Source of the DNA: Candidatus Gastranaerophilales bacterium HUM_1
GTDB lineage: Bacteria; Cyanobacteriota; Vampirovibrionia; Gastranaerophilales; Gastranaerophilaceae
Direction: 5' to 3'
Length of the DNA: 64,000 nt
Assembly (NCBI GenBank): GCA_002103105.1
Contig: DAAY01000002.1
Coordinates: 1 to 64,000, forward strand
Shown here: positions 23,323 to 32,377 of the stretch, piece by piece
Layout of the letters: each line of letters begins with the position of its first letter
Numbering within the stretch: the first letter of the stretch is position 1
Position numbers and translations under genes: made by a program
The notes under the pieces: generated by a model
What the model was told of the DNA's origin: nothing
Seen by the model: the letters and a program-made list of their open reading frames with translations, nothing else
Database searches by the model: none

Positions 23323-25803
23323 TTACTCCCTAAATGAAATTTGAGCGTAAGTTTTTTGCAATTTTTCTCTAACAGAAGTCATTTGTTGTTCAATGATTTC
23401 ATCTGTTAATGTTGCGTTTTCATCCTGCATTTTTATTCTGAAAGCAACACTCTTGAAGCCATCTTCAACATGTTCACCTTGATATACATCAAAGATTTCA
23501 GAACCTTTGAAAATATTTTGTTTTACTGAACTTTTTATAACTTTTTGAATATCTTCAAATGTTACATCATCGTTTATAATAAATGCAATATCACGTCTTA
23601 CTTCTGGGAACTGTGGAAGATGTTTGAATCTTGGAACAGTTTCTTTCACTGCAGAAATAAGTTCTGTTAAATTCAAATTAAACAAAAATGCGTCTTGATT
23701 TAATTTCAACTTATCAATCAAAGTTGGGTGAACTTGTCCAAAATAGCCAATTGGTTGAGGTTTCTTACCCAATAACATCACAACAGCAGTTCTATATGGG
23801 TGAAGAATATTATTATCCTTTGCAAGCTCAGTTTCTTCCAATGGTGCAAGCTTAATTCTTCTTGAAACTTCCAAATCATTAAAAATATTTTCCATAATAC
23901 CTTTAACTGCATAGAAATCAGTTGAAGTTTTAATTTGCCATTTTGAATTTTGAACTTCGCCTGTCAAAACCCCTTCCAAAACTCTTGTTTCTTTTACACC
24001 AGTATTTTTTTCATCTGCTGGAGAAGTTTTGATATAAGTTTTACCAATTTCGTATGCCCAGAAATTCTTTTGACCATTATCAAAATTATATTTCATACAA
24101 TTCAAAACACTAGCAGATAATGTTTGACGAAGCATTGAATAATCTTCACTTGCAGCGTTCAAAACTTTCACTGCATTTTCATCATCATAACCAATTTTGA
24201 ACTTATCAAGCATTGGCTTACCAATCAGTGAACTTGTCTGAATTTCATTCAATCCAGCTGATAATAATAACTCGTGAATTCTTTTTATAACTTTTTCTTC
24301 CAAAGTGATTGTTGGAGTTTGAGCTTTAGCTGGCAAGGTTGGAGAAATTTTATCGTAACCGTTAATTCTTGCAATTTCTTCAATCAAATCAATTTCTCTT
24401 GTTACGTCATATGCTCTGAAACTTGGAACTAAAAATTTTGCAGCAGCAGCATTTCCGCCAAGTTTTTTAAATCCTAAATTTTCCAAAATATTATCACATC
24501 TATCAGAAGCAATTTCGCAACCCAAAATTCTTTTAATTTGAGGATAACGAAGAGTAATTTCAAGTGGATCAAGTTTATTTTCACCATCTTCAACAACTCC
24601 AACAACCTCTGCATCTGCATATTCAACCAACAATTGCATAGCACGCATCAATGCTGGTTTTACAGCTTCAATATCAATACCACGTTCAAATCTTGCACTA
24701 GCTTCACTTCTATAACCAGCACTTCTTGCAGATTTTCTATTAGTTGCAGGAGTGAAATATGCAGCTTCTAATGCTAAAGAAGTTGTATTATCATCAATTT
24801 CAGAATTAGCTCCGCCAAAGACACCACCTAAACAAACACCTTTGTCTTTTGTAGCAATTAATACAGAATCAGTTGTTAAAGTTCTTTCAACTTCGTCAAG
24901 AGTAACAAGTTTTTCTCCTTCTTCAGCTCTTCTTACGCACAAATAGCCATCTAATTTATCCGCATCAAATGCGTGAAGAGGGCAACCATATTCAAGCATT
25001 ACATAATTTGTAATATCAACAACATTGTTAATTGCTCTCACACCAGATGCAATCAATCTTTTTTGCATCCAATCTGGAGAAGATTTAATTTTAATATTTT
25101 TCAAAAGTGCGATTGAATAATATTTACAAACATCTTTATCTTTAATTTCAACTTTGAATTTATCAGTAGTCAAATCTTTTGTACATTCAACTGGGTTGAA
25201 TTTTAATGGAGTATTAAACAATGAGCTTAACTCTCTTGCAACACCAATAACAGACATTTGATCACCTCTATTAGCAGTAGGTGCAACGTCAATAACAGTA
25301 TCCTTTTCAAACCCCAAAACATCTTTAACATCCTTGCCTAATTCAACATCTGGGAATATTCTATTCAAAACCAAAATACCATCTTCTTCTTGGTAATTTC
25401 TTTCACTAACGCCTAATTCATCTGCAGAACATAACATACCTTGTGATTCAACCCCACGGATAACAGCAGGAGTCAAAGTAAACATTTCTCCAGTTTTTCT
25501 ATCTAAAACTTGAGATCCAACGCTTGCGTATGGAACAACTTGACCTTCTTGAATATTTTGAGCTCCGCAAACAACTGTTTTCAAACCAGAACCTGTATTT
25601 ACAGTAACTAGGTGAAGTCTATCTGAATTTGGATGAGCATCAATTTTTTCAATTTTAACAGTTTTTATATTAGTAAAACTTGGCTTAACATCTTCAACAG
25701 ATTCAACCTCAAGACCACTCATAGTCAATTCATGAGCAATTTGAGATGCTTCAACATTTGATAAATCTACGAATTCGTTTAACCAATTTAAAGATACTTG
25801 CAT
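23323..25803 (-). CDS. pheT: phenylalanyl-tRNA synthetase beta subunit
   Basis: This is the large subunit of the (alpha-beta)2 enzyme that charges tRNA-Phe and edits mischarged Tyr. The 826-residue bacterial type shows all domains. There is an N-terminal tRNA-binding OB fold (IDAHPNSDRLHLVTVNTG, near 53-70), the B3/B4 editing region (YVMLEYGCPLHAFDADKLDG), B5 (RYPQIKRILGCEI), the catalytic-like core (RHL..LPQFPEVRRDIAFII) and the C-terminal FDX-ACB domain (RIKMQDENATLTDEIIEQQM). ATG 25803 follows GAGGAAAAATAA. pheS is not in the window, so the subunits are unlinked here. Confidence 0.97.
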   Translation of the reverse strand: MQVSLNWLNEFVDLSNVEASQIAHELTMSGLEVESVEDVKPSFTNIKTVKIEKIDAHPNSDRLHLVTVNTGSGLKTVVCGAQNIQEGQVVPYASVGSQVLDRKTGEMFTLTPAVIRGVESQGMLCSADELGVSERNYQEEDGILVLNRIFPDVELGKDVKDVLGFEKDTVIDVAPTANRGDQMSVIGVARELSSLFNTPLKFNPVECTKDLTTDKFKVEIKDKDVCKYYSIALLKNIKIKSSPDWMQKRLIASGVRAINNVVDITNYVMLEYGCPLHAFDADKLDGYLCVRRAEEGEKLVTLDEVERTLTTDSVLIATKDKGVCLGGVFGGANSEIDDNTTSLALEAAYFTPATNRKSARSAGYRSEASARFERGIDIEAVKPALMRAMQLLVEYADAEVVGVVEDGENKLDPLEITLRYPQIKRILGCEIASDRCDNILENLGFKKLGGNAAAAKFLVPSFRAYDVTREIDLIEEIARINGYDKISPTLPAKAQTPTITLEEKVIKRIHELLLSAGLNEIQTSSLIGKPMLDKFKIGYDDENAVKVLNAASEDYSMLRQTLSASVLNCMKYNFDNGQKNFWAYEIGKTYIKTSPADEKNTGVKETRVLEGVLTGEVQNSKWQIKTSTDFYAVKGIMENIFNDLEVSRRIKLAPLEETELAKDNNILHPYRTAVVMLLGKKPQPIGYFGQVHPTLIDKLKLNQDAFLFNLNLTELISAVKETVPRFKHLPQFPEVRRDIAFIINDDVTFEDIQKVIKSSVKQNIFKGSEIFDVYQGEHVEDGFKSVAFRIKMQDENATLTDEIIEQQMTSVREKLQKTYAQISFRE

Positions 25804-26357
25804 TTATTTTTCCTCTTAATTCAATTACAATCTGTGCCATTATTTTATTACAAAAGAAGCAAGATGTAAAATATTATGGCTAAAGTCTATAAGTGGATAA
25901 GTCTATAAGTTTTTAGAAGGGAAATAAGAAAGAAGGAATAAGGAAATATGTTCTTTAATATAATTCACCCCTCCAACCCTTGGGGAGGGAAACAACTTAA
26001 CGCAAATGTCATACTGAACTGCGAATTTTGGCAAGAGCAAAGCGAAGTATCCAGCTGATTTTTATTGATAGACTAACATTGTAAAACATTATAAAACTGT
26101 TCACTTTTTCATTTTCAATTTTGCAAATATTGTAGCAACCATACATATTTCATCATTCAGGATTCAACATGCTTAACTCTCTCCAAGGGAGAGAGTGTGA
26201 AATTGTCTTTGAGCATTTGCGAAAAGATACAATTTCCAGAGAGGGTTCTTTTTCTTCTATCAACCCCTCTCCCTAACCCTCCACCCTTGGGGAGGGAACA
26301 ATGTTTGGCTCATTTCAAGTTTGCCATTCTTCGCTTCACTCAGTATGATAAACTATT
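25804..26357. repeat. repeat-filled spacer between pheT and tmk
   Basis: Contains AAGTGGATAAGTCTATAAGT and AAATAAG..AAGGAAATATG (25884-25950), CACCCCTCCAACCCTTGGGG (25968-25987), a TCATACTGAA..GCGAAGTATC variant with an insertion (26008-26052), the 75-bp element in reverse (26177-26252), CAACCCCTCTCCCTAACCCT (26261) with CCACCCTTGGGGAGGG, and ATTCTTCGCTTCACTCAGTA (26329). No gene was found. Confidence 0.75.
26177..26252 (-). repeat. 75-bp interspersed element, copy 2 of 4 (reverse)
   Basis: The reverse complement reads GAACCCTCTCTGGAAATTGT, TCTTTTCGCAAATGCTCAAA, GACAATTTCACACTCTCTCC, matching the element at 4790-4865 and 45911-45984. Confidence 0.8.
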
Positions 26358-26972
26358 TTATATATTCAACTTCTCAACGATTTCAACAACATCCTTATGG
26401 ACTTCTTCAATTGACCTTGTGGAATCTACAACCTTGACTCTTTCGGGTTCAGATTTTGCAATTTCGAGATAACCATTACGCACTTTATTAAAAAATTCTC
26501 TCCCAGCACTTTCCATTCTATCTTTTTCATTCCCAACTCGTTTCATTGAAGTTTCAATATCAACATCAAAAACAAAAGTTATATCTGGCTTTTTTCCACC
26601 AGTCGCTAAATTGTTCAACATATGAATTTTTTCTAAATCTAAACCTCGGCCATAACCCTGATAAGCCACAGTACTATCTGTATGCCTATCACAAAGAACT
26701 ATTTTCCCTTCTTCTAATGCAGGATTTACAATTACATCAACATTTTGTGCTCTATCTGCCAAAAATAAAAAGGATTCACATCTATCAGAAACTGGACCAT
26801 CATAATTTAGCAAAATTTCTCGAACTTTTTCTCCCAAACCTTTTCCCCCAGGTTCACGAGTAAGAAGAACATTATGCCCATTTTCTTCAAGATACTTTTT
26901 CAACAAATTTATTTGAGTTGTTTTTCCACAACCATCAGCACCCTCAAATGTTATAAATAATCCTTTTTTCAT
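26358..26972 (-). CDS. tmk: thymidylate kinase
   Basis: It phosphorylates dTMP to dTDP for DNA synthesis. The 204 residues contain the P-loop FEGADGCGKTTQI (residues 8-20), the DRY-like substrate motif TREPGG, and LCDRHTDSTVAYQGYGRGLD with the lid following. AGAGGA lies before the ATG. It is the last gene of a likely minus-strand operon map - DUF429-like - TPR protein - tmk, with 14 bases to the TPR gene. Confidence 0.96.
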   Translation of the reverse strand: MKKGLFITFEGADGCGKTTQINLLKKYLEENGHNVLLTREPGGKGLGEKVREILLNYDGPVSDRCESFLFLADRAQNVDVIVNPALEEGKIVLCDRHTDSTVAYQGYGRGLDLEKIHMLNNLATGGKKPDITFVFDVDIETSMKRVGNEKDRMESAGREFFNKVRNGYLEIAKSEPERVKVVDSTRSIEEVHKDVVEIVEKLNI

Positions 26973-26986
26973 TACTTCCTCTTTCT

Positions 26987-28195
26987 CTAATATTCATCAA
27001 CCACAAATTGTTGTTCTGAATAAGATGGTTCATATTTATCAATTTCATAAATATCAATTCCAGAAGCCGCAAAATCACCATCCGCACCGAGAGTATCACC
27101 CAATTGTTTCTTTGTAAATCCTCGTTCTGCATACAAAGATTTCAATTCCTCTGCAAATTGTTTTTTATTATTCTCCGCATAGTTAATCAAAACATCATAA
27201 TTTGCCAAAGCATTTTCATAATCCTTCATCAAATAAAGAATATATGCTTTGTCGCTTGTGATATAAAAACGATTTTTCATATCTTTAGGACTTAAAGATT
27301 CCAACAATGAATCATAATCCGCAACAATTGAATCAGGCATATTATTTTCAATACTGAAAATTGATTTCATCCAAAGCATTTTAGATTGTTCTAAAACTGT
27401 CATATTTTTTCTAGTTGCATAATCATCAAAAAGAACAACTGCATCTTCAGGAGAACTTATTTTTTTCTCCAAGAACAAAAGATTGGCAAATTTACTCAAA
27501 TCTTTTTGGCTAAAATGTTTTCCTGACATCTCAAGAGATGTTTTATATGCATCCAAAGCACCTTTATAATCATGTTTCGCATATTTTACATACGCAATCA
27601 AATCGTAACTATCTGAAGTTTTTGGATAAAATGCGTTATAAATTTCAGAAATTGTCATTGCAACTTTTGCATGTTTTTTGTGAGAAGTTGAGCACAATTT
27701 CAAACCATATTGCAATGCAAAGGCAGGAGCAAAAAATAAAACTATAACTATACCAATTAAAATGATTTTATTGTAAAAATCTCTTCTATAAAATTGCCAT
27801 TTTTCTTTTGGCATATGCGGAACAAAATCAACAACTTTATATTGTCCAAAATTTTTAATCAAAAAATCACTATAAACATATGCACAAACAGCACGAAGAA
27901 TACCAATAATTAATATCCAGAAAAATTCTGCAACCAACAAATTCCAAAAAGAAAGCCTTGTATGGATAAAAATCAAATAAATAATTATCGGAACAAGCCA
28001 ATATGCTATCTTCAAATGCTTTTCAATATCAAAACGATATTCAAGAACTTTTCCAACTTCTATTTTAGACAATTGCAAATCATAAGAACATCCACAATTT
28101 CCAAACCAGTTAAAGTTTCTAAAAACCGCATGACCTTCTTTATCAGCATAAAATAAAATTGGATTACTCAATGTTGTAATTATTTTTTCAAACAT
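26987..28195 (-). CDS. membrane-anchored TPR-like protein, 402 aa
   Basis: The N-terminal half has three hydrophobic helices (IAYWLVPIIIYLIFIHTRLS near 63-82; LLVAEFFWILIIGILRAVC near 88-106; KIILIGIVIVLFFAPAFALQ near 145-164). The C-terminal half is a tetratricopeptide-like solenoid (YDLIAYVKYAKHDYKGALDAYKTSLEMSG; AYILYLMKDYENALANYDVL). This suggests a membrane scaffold for protein interactions; no enzyme motif is seen. There is no ribosome binding site before ATG 28195, which lies 25 bases from the upstream gene. Confidence 0.78.
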   Translation of the reverse strand: MFEKIITTLSNPILFYADKEGHAVFRNFNWFGNCGCSYDLQLSKIEVGKVLEYRFDIEKHLKIAYWLVPIIIYLIFIHTRLSFWNLLVAEFFWILIIGILRAVCAYVYSDFLIKNFGQYKVVDFVPHMPKEKWQFYRRDFYNKIILIGIVIVLFFAPAFALQYGLKLCSTSHKKHAKVAMTISEIYNAFYPKTSDSYDLIAYVKYAKHDYKGALDAYKTSLEMSGKHFSQKDLSKFANLLFLEKKISSPEDAVVLFDDYATRKNMTVLEQSKMLWMKSIFSIENNMPDSIVADYDSLLESLSPKDMKNRFYITSDKAYILYLMKDYENALANYDVLINYAENNKKQFAEELKSLYAERGFTKKQLGDTLGADGDFAASGIDIYEIDKYEPSYSEQQFVVDEY

Positions 28196-28220
28196 AGCAA
28201 TATAAATTCAGAAAAAACGA

Positions 28221-28892
28221 CTAATCTAAATCAGTTTTTCCGACAAGCTCCCTTTCAAAATTATAAACGTCAGTTGAGATATTCAAGTTATCTTTAATAT
28301 CAATAACATCCAAACCTCTAAAATTATAAATCGCACGAATTTTATCTGGATTTTGATTTTTTTCTTTCATAAGCAATGCACCCAAAATAGCTTCCAAATG
28401 GGACATTGGCATCATATTTGTAGGCAAATCCTCAAATCCCCATTCATTCCTCAATGCCTGTTGTAGAAACTTACAATCCGCAGGAGAGCGATCTTTATAA
28501 CAAGAATTCAAATGCAAACTCTGACGAGTCATATAAACATCAAAACGATTAACTTCTATGCCACGTTCAGTCAATTCTCTAAAATATTCAGACCCACGGT
28601 TAGAATGTCTTTGTGTCCAGTTATCACGATTTGGAATATTCTTATTACTTGATACAAGTTGATAAGGCTTAGACAAAATTCTCCATTTGCCCTCCAACAT
28701 CGTTCTATCAAAAGGCACTGATACACAAATTTTAGAATTTTTTAGAGATGAAAAATTTTCAAAAAAGAAAATTATATCATTCATCTTGTACAACTTATCA
28801 AGAAGAATAATTTTGTTATCTTCATCTATCACCGCAACCCCAGAATCCATTGTAGAACCAGAAGCCAGTGATACACCAACATAATAATTCAT
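28221..28892 (-). CDS. DUF429-like RNase H-fold protein, 223 aa
   Basis: The N-terminus YYVGVSLASGSTMDSGVAVIDEDNKI and the following strand (KICVSVPFDR) resemble the DUF429 group of predicted RNase H-fold nucleases, which carry an early acidic residue and a VDxP-like second strand. Here the first acidic position appears to be replaced (GVSLASG instead of GIDxA), so catalytic activity is doubtful. The C-terminal third (SHLEAILGALLMKEKN) is helical. The ATG abuts the TAG stop of map, so it is co-transcribed. Function unknown. Confidence 0.6.
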   Translation of the reverse strand: MNYYVGVSLASGSTMDSGVAVIDEDNKIILLDKLYKMNDIIFFFENFSSLKNSKICVSVPFDRTMLEGKWRILSKPYQLVSSNKNIPNRDNWTQRHSNRGSEYFRELTERGIEVNRFDVYMTRQSLHLNSCYKDRSPADCKFLQQALRNEWGFEDLPTNMMPMSHLEAILGALLMKEKNQNPDKIRAIYNFRGLDVIDIKDNLNISTDVYNFERELVGKTDLD

Positions 28893-29654
28893 CTAAATCT
28901 CCTGATTTAATGTTGTTGTAATAATTGGGCCATCGTCTGTCGCAATAACCGTATGTTCAAAGTGAGCTGATGGTTTGCCATCTTTAGTACTTACTGTCCA
29001 GCCATCTTCTTCATTGACAACAACGTCATCACAACCCAAATTCAACATTGGTTCAATAGCAATAGCCATATTTGATTTGATTAAAGTATTATCACCTACG
29101 CTATAATTAAACAAGAATGGATCTTCGTGCATTTCGTGGCCTACACCATGTCCACCATATTGACGAACAATTCCATAACCTTCACGCACCGCAACAGCTT
29201 CAACTGCTTTAGAAATATCATCCAAAACATTTCCTGGACGCATTTGTTCAATACCAGCAAACAAAGATTCCTCTGTTGTTTTCATTAATTTATCAACTTC
29301 AGGAGAAACCTTACCAACACGATATGACCAAGCACTATCACCAACCATACCGCCGTATGTTGCACCTACGTCAATAGCGATAATATCGCCCTCTTTTAGA
29401 ATAGCTTTTTCTGATGGAATACCATGTACAACTTGTTCATTAATTGATGTACAAATACAAGCTGGGAAACCTGAATATCCCAAGAATGTTGGGATAGCAC
29501 GATTTTCCTTAATAATTTTCATAGCAATTTCATCTAATTCTTTTGTAGAAATTCCTGGAACTACAACTTCCTTCATTTTTTGATGAACAAGGGCTACAAT
29601 ATAGCCAGCGTGTTTCATTCTTTTAATTTCATCCCGTGATTTTCTATTTATCAT
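28893..29654 (-). CDS. map: methionine aminopeptidase
   Basis: It removes the initiator methionine from new proteins using two metal ions. The 253-residue protein is type I. Key pieces are ICTSINEQVVHGIPSEKAIL, the metal ligand IDVGATYGGMVGDSAWSYRVG, GGHGVGHEMHEDPF and IAIEPMLNLG. It has no N-terminal zinc-finger extension. It heads the map - DUF429-like - TPR - tmk operon, and the RNase P RNA gene lies 160 bases upstream on the same strand. Confidence 0.97.
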   Translation of the reverse strand: MINRKSRDEIKRMKHAGYIVALVHQKMKEVVVPGISTKELDEIAMKIIKENRAIPTFLGYSGFPACICTSINEQVVHGIPSEKAILKEGDIIAIDVGATYGGMVGDSAWSYRVGKVSPEVDKLMKTTEESLFAGIEQMRPGNVLDDISKAVEAVAVREGYGIVRQYGGHGVGHEMHEDPFLFNYSVGDNTLIKSNMAIAIEPMLNLGCDDVVVNEEDGWTVSTKDGKPSAHFEHTVIATDDGPIITTTLNQEI

Positions 29655-29773
29655 AATTTTACCCTACCTCTTAAGTGCATACTAGCACAAAATTGGAAGT
29701 AAAATCAAATTATTACATAATGAACTTATTTCCTTATGCCATTTTCCTTATAAATCAGCTTTCTATCTACAAC

Positions 29774-29809
29774 AATTAAGCGACCTTGAAAATTCAAGGT
29801 CGCTTAATT
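29774..29809 (-). terminator. strong hairpin after rnpB
   Basis: A perfect 17-bp inverted repeat AATTAAGCGACCTTGAA/TTCAAGGTCGCTTAATT encloses only two bases. Its position directly after the RNase P RNA suggests terminator or 3'-end function. The following T content on the minus strand is modest. Confidence 0.75.
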
Positions 29810-29814
29810 ATAAA

Positions 29815-30163
29815 TAAAGTAGCCCGTAAGCCGTGTTCTGTTTTAGATAATCATCTGTCTGGTATTAGGATTACTCCTAATCTCTAGCGATTCTTTCCGA
29901 AGATGGCGAACAACCTTAGCCTTCGACTCAATCTTGCATCCGACTGGGGTTTACCTAGCCGATACCTTCCAGTATCGCTGGTGAAGCTCTTAACTCACCG
30001 TTGCACCATCGCCTGTGATAGAAATTCTACCCATCGGCAGTCATCTTTTCTGTGGCACTATCCGCCGACTCACGTCGCCCAGAGTTTCTCTGGCAGCCTG
30101 TTCTTGGATGCACGGACTTTCCTCACTCAAAATAATTTCAAGCGCGATTATCCAGCTACTTTA
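29815..30163 (-). ncRNA. rnpB: RNase P RNA
   Basis: This is the catalytic RNA that trims tRNA 5' ends. On the minus strand it shows the universal 5' block GAGGAAAGTCCGTGCATCC (complement of about 30106-30124) and the 3' block CAGAACACGGCTTACGGGCT (complement of 29822-29841). The P1 stem TAAAGTAGC/GCTACTTTA closes the two ends. Length of about 349 bases fits bacterial type A. End positions are set by P1 and are approximate by a few bases. A strong hairpin follows. An open frame on the plus strand across it is spurious. Confidence 0.95.
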
Positions 30164-30169
30164 ATTCTA

Positions 30170-30910
30170 TTATAACTTGTTATCGTTATCATTTGAAGTA
30201 CCATCACCAGTGATATTTCTATCAACTTGGATAGCATTGATAGCCCATGTATCATTTTCATTAATTTTGATTTTACCATCTGCATAAACAGCCATGGTAA
30301 ATCTATCAAAACCTTTTTTCCTTCCGTTACAAGATTCTGCTCCAGCTATTTTGTTAGAATAAGAACCAGATGCACCTGTTGCAACTGCTGCTTGATCACA
30401 GTTTGGAGAACTTTTACCATTTGTATCAACAGTGATTAATGCTAAAACATTTTTATTATTTTTTGTACCATAGCCCATTGTATGAATTGCCCATTCAACA
30501 CCATCAGCAGTCGCAAATGTTGTATTTGATTGAGCAGTATCAATATCTGTTTTGCCTAACTTATCAAGGAATAAAGTCTTAAACTTCACATTAGGATCAC
30601 CCTCTGTATCAATAGTTTCAGTGTGCTCAGTTCCACCCCACGCTGAACAGTTCGGATAGCCAAAGCCATCATCAAATCCAACTCTTTTTTCAGTATCAGA
30701 TGCACTTGTCAAATCTGGATAACAAGCTTCATCATTTATCAAATCAGAAACAACTGTCTGTACGGTATAATACACCCTTTTTGCCATAATAGTACTTTTG
30801 TTTGGCATAATATTGAAAATAATTGGCAACAAAATGGCACAAAGAATACCAATTACACCAAGAGCAACCAATAATTCTGTTAAAGTGAATGCTTTATTTA
30901 ATCTTTTCAT
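30170..30910 (-). CDS. type IV pilin-like protein, 246 aa
   Basis: The prepilin-like N-terminus KRLNKAFTLTELLVALGVIG then LCAILLPIIFNIM has a short basic leader, an Ala-Phe-Thr-Leu-Thr-Glu cleavage region and one long hydrophobic helix. The C-terminal domain has four Cys (CYPDL, GYPNCSAW, SPNCDQ, ESCNGRKKG) likely forming disulfides, and ends with a VDRNITGDGTSNDNDN tail rich in Asn/Asp. I choose ATG 30910 after TTGAGGATTTTTAGG; an upstream in-frame TTG would include that site. It lies seven bases from the rnpB 5' end on the same strand, so read-through into rnpB is possible. Confidence 0.87.
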   Translation of the reverse strand: MKRLNKAFTLTELLVALGVIGILCAILLPIIFNIMPNKSTIMAKRVYYTVQTVVSDLINDEACYPDLTSASDTEKRVGFDDGFGYPNCSAWGGTEHTETIDTEGDPNVKFKTLFLDKLGKTDIDTAQSNTTFATADGVEWAIHTMGYGTKNNKNVLALITVDTNGKSSPNCDQAAVATGASGSYSNKIAGAESCNGRKKGFDRFTMAVYADGKIKINENDTWAINAIQVDRNITGDGTSNDNDNKL

Positions 30911-30965
30911 CCTAAAAATCCTCAATTTCTAAACGCTGTTATATCACTTATTATATCATGTATTC

Positions 30966-30994
30966 TTGTTTTTTTCAATACAATGTGTTATAAT
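30966..30994 (+). promoter_or_regulatory. predicted promoter of the 31180 gene
   Basis: TTGTTT - 17 bp - TATAAT on the plus strand gives a leader of about 180 bases before ATG 31180. The leader includes a small hairpin ATTTGAG/CTCAAAT at 31137-31154. Confidence 0.55.
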
Positions 30995-31179
30995 GGTAGT
31001 AGTTTGAACCGTTTAAATAGAGAGGATAAAAATATTTCAAATTGTAAAATTTTGTTTACATAGTAGCAAAATAATACATTTAGACGAGTTAATAACATAT
31101 CACGCAATTTATAATGTGTAGATGAACACGAAGACTATTTGAGAAAACTCAAATAACACAAGGTAAAAGGTGAGAAACT

Positions 31180-31566
31180 ATGGTCGATAACAGATCTGCG
31201 GGTTTCTTTGGAATTGGTGGCTCTTTTAATTTTAAGAGCGGGGATATTTCAGGAACAGCAGCAAAACTCTCAGATGATAAGATGGGACAAGGCGGTGAAT
31301 ATTTTTCTCAACGTGGAGGAGAAGAAGAACCACCAGCTCCTAGTTCACAATATACTGACCAAAGTGCTGTACTTCGTGCAACTTTGAACTCTCTTGCGAT
31401 GATGAATGTTGCAAATGTCCTAAATGCGAAAAAGAGAAAAGCCGTTTTAGATGAAGAAGACAAAATTACAGAAGATTTAAAAGAAATTTTGAGAGTTAAA
31501 AAGTTAAAAAACCTTTACAACCAAAATCACCAAGACCAAGAAAAAGACGAAGATAAAATCGAATAA
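31180..31566 (+). CDS. hypothetical protein, 128 aa
   Basis: No recognised family. The ribosome binding site AAAGGTGAG is good. The first half is Gly/Ser-rich and probably disordered (GFFGIGGSFNFKSGDISGTA; EEEPPAPSSQY). The second half is helical and charged (NVLNAKKRKAVLDEEDKITE, then DLKEILRVKKLKNLYNQ) with an acidic end. There is no membrane segment. It leads a short plus-strand run that ends with an asparaginase. Confidence 0.7.
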   Translation: MVDNRSAGFFGIGGSFNFKSGDISGTAAKLSDDKMGQGGEYFSQRGGEEEPPAPSSQYTDQSAVLRATLNSLAMMNVANVLNAKKRKAVLDEEDKITEDLKEILRVKKLKNLYNQNHQDQEKDEDKIE

Positions 31567-31651
31567 TATAAAGAAAAATATCTTTTGCACTATTGAAGAA
31601 ATTAGAATTTAATGCTAGAATACAGGTTGGTAGAAGAGGCGAAAAAGAGCT

Positions 31652-32377
31652 TTGCAAAGAAATTTTTTAGAACAGTTTTTAACTAAAATATCACATTTCC
31701 CTAATTGGGTTAAAGAAATCATTTATATGAAGTTGTCAGAAGATATTGATAACGATGATGATATGGCATTTATTTTTGCTACTTATAAACCTGTATTAAC
31801 ATACAAAGGTAAATGTGAACTCGATTACAAAAAATCCAATTTTGATGCAAATATTTATAACATTTTAAACTTTGCAGACGCAGATTCTAGCATTTCTGAC
31901 ATCGTTTTAAATACATATATGTCAATGGAAGAAATTGCCAATTATTTTCTATTCTGCGTTGACGAAGGCTATATGCAAATTCCTGACGATTCTAGAATTT
32001 TAAACATCGCAGGATTGCTTGCAGGAAAATATTCAACTGGAGAATATTTTGTAAATAATGGAACAATTTCCACTGAACAATTAAATGATGCTGTTGGAAA
32101 TTTCAAAAACGAAAAAACTCCGAAAAAATTTGGTCAATTCTTGGTTGATTTAGGGTTAATTTCTCAAAAACAATTTGATAAAATTTTATCGCTAAAAGAA
32201 GAAGCTAAAAAACGTTTCGTTCTTGACCATAACGAAGTTCCAAAAATCAATCAAGAATACGCAAAAATTGCAGATAAATACGAAAAACAAATAGAAGATT
32301 TGAAAAAAGAAAATTTAATGTTAAAAAATAAATTAAATCAATTATTAGCAATGGTGAAAAACAATGACAATGAATAA
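31652..32377 (+). CDS. unknown protein with T2SSE/MshEN-like repeats, 241 aa
   Basis: The start is uncertain: TTG 31652 has AAGAGG upstream, and an ATG 25 codons later (MKLSEDIDNDDD) is the alternative. Residues 125-190 hold two copies of the motif seen in MshEN/GspE N-terminal domains, GTISTEQLNDAVGNFKNEKT and KKFGQFLVDLGLISQKQFDK. These often bind c-di-GMP or pilus partners. A coiled coil (KIADKYEKQIEDLKKENLML) ends the protein. It overlaps the asparaginase start by 14 bases, so translation is coupled. A link to the pilin genes is possible but unproven. Confidence 0.7.
   Translation: MQRNFLEQFLTKISHFPNWVKEIIYMKLSEDIDNDDDMAFIFATYKPVLTYKGKCELDYKKSNFDANIYNILNFADADSSISDIVLNTYMSMEEIANYFLFCVDEGYMQIPDDSRILNIAGLLAGKYSTGEYFVNNGTISTEQLNDAVGNFKNEKTPKKFGQFLVDLGLISQKQFDKILSLKEEAKKRFVLDHNEVPKINQEYAKIADKYEKQIEDLKKENLMLKNKLNQLLAMVKNNDNE

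Noticed and set aside
29903..30175. 90-residue plus-strand open frame
   Set aside because: It is the complement of RNase P RNA.
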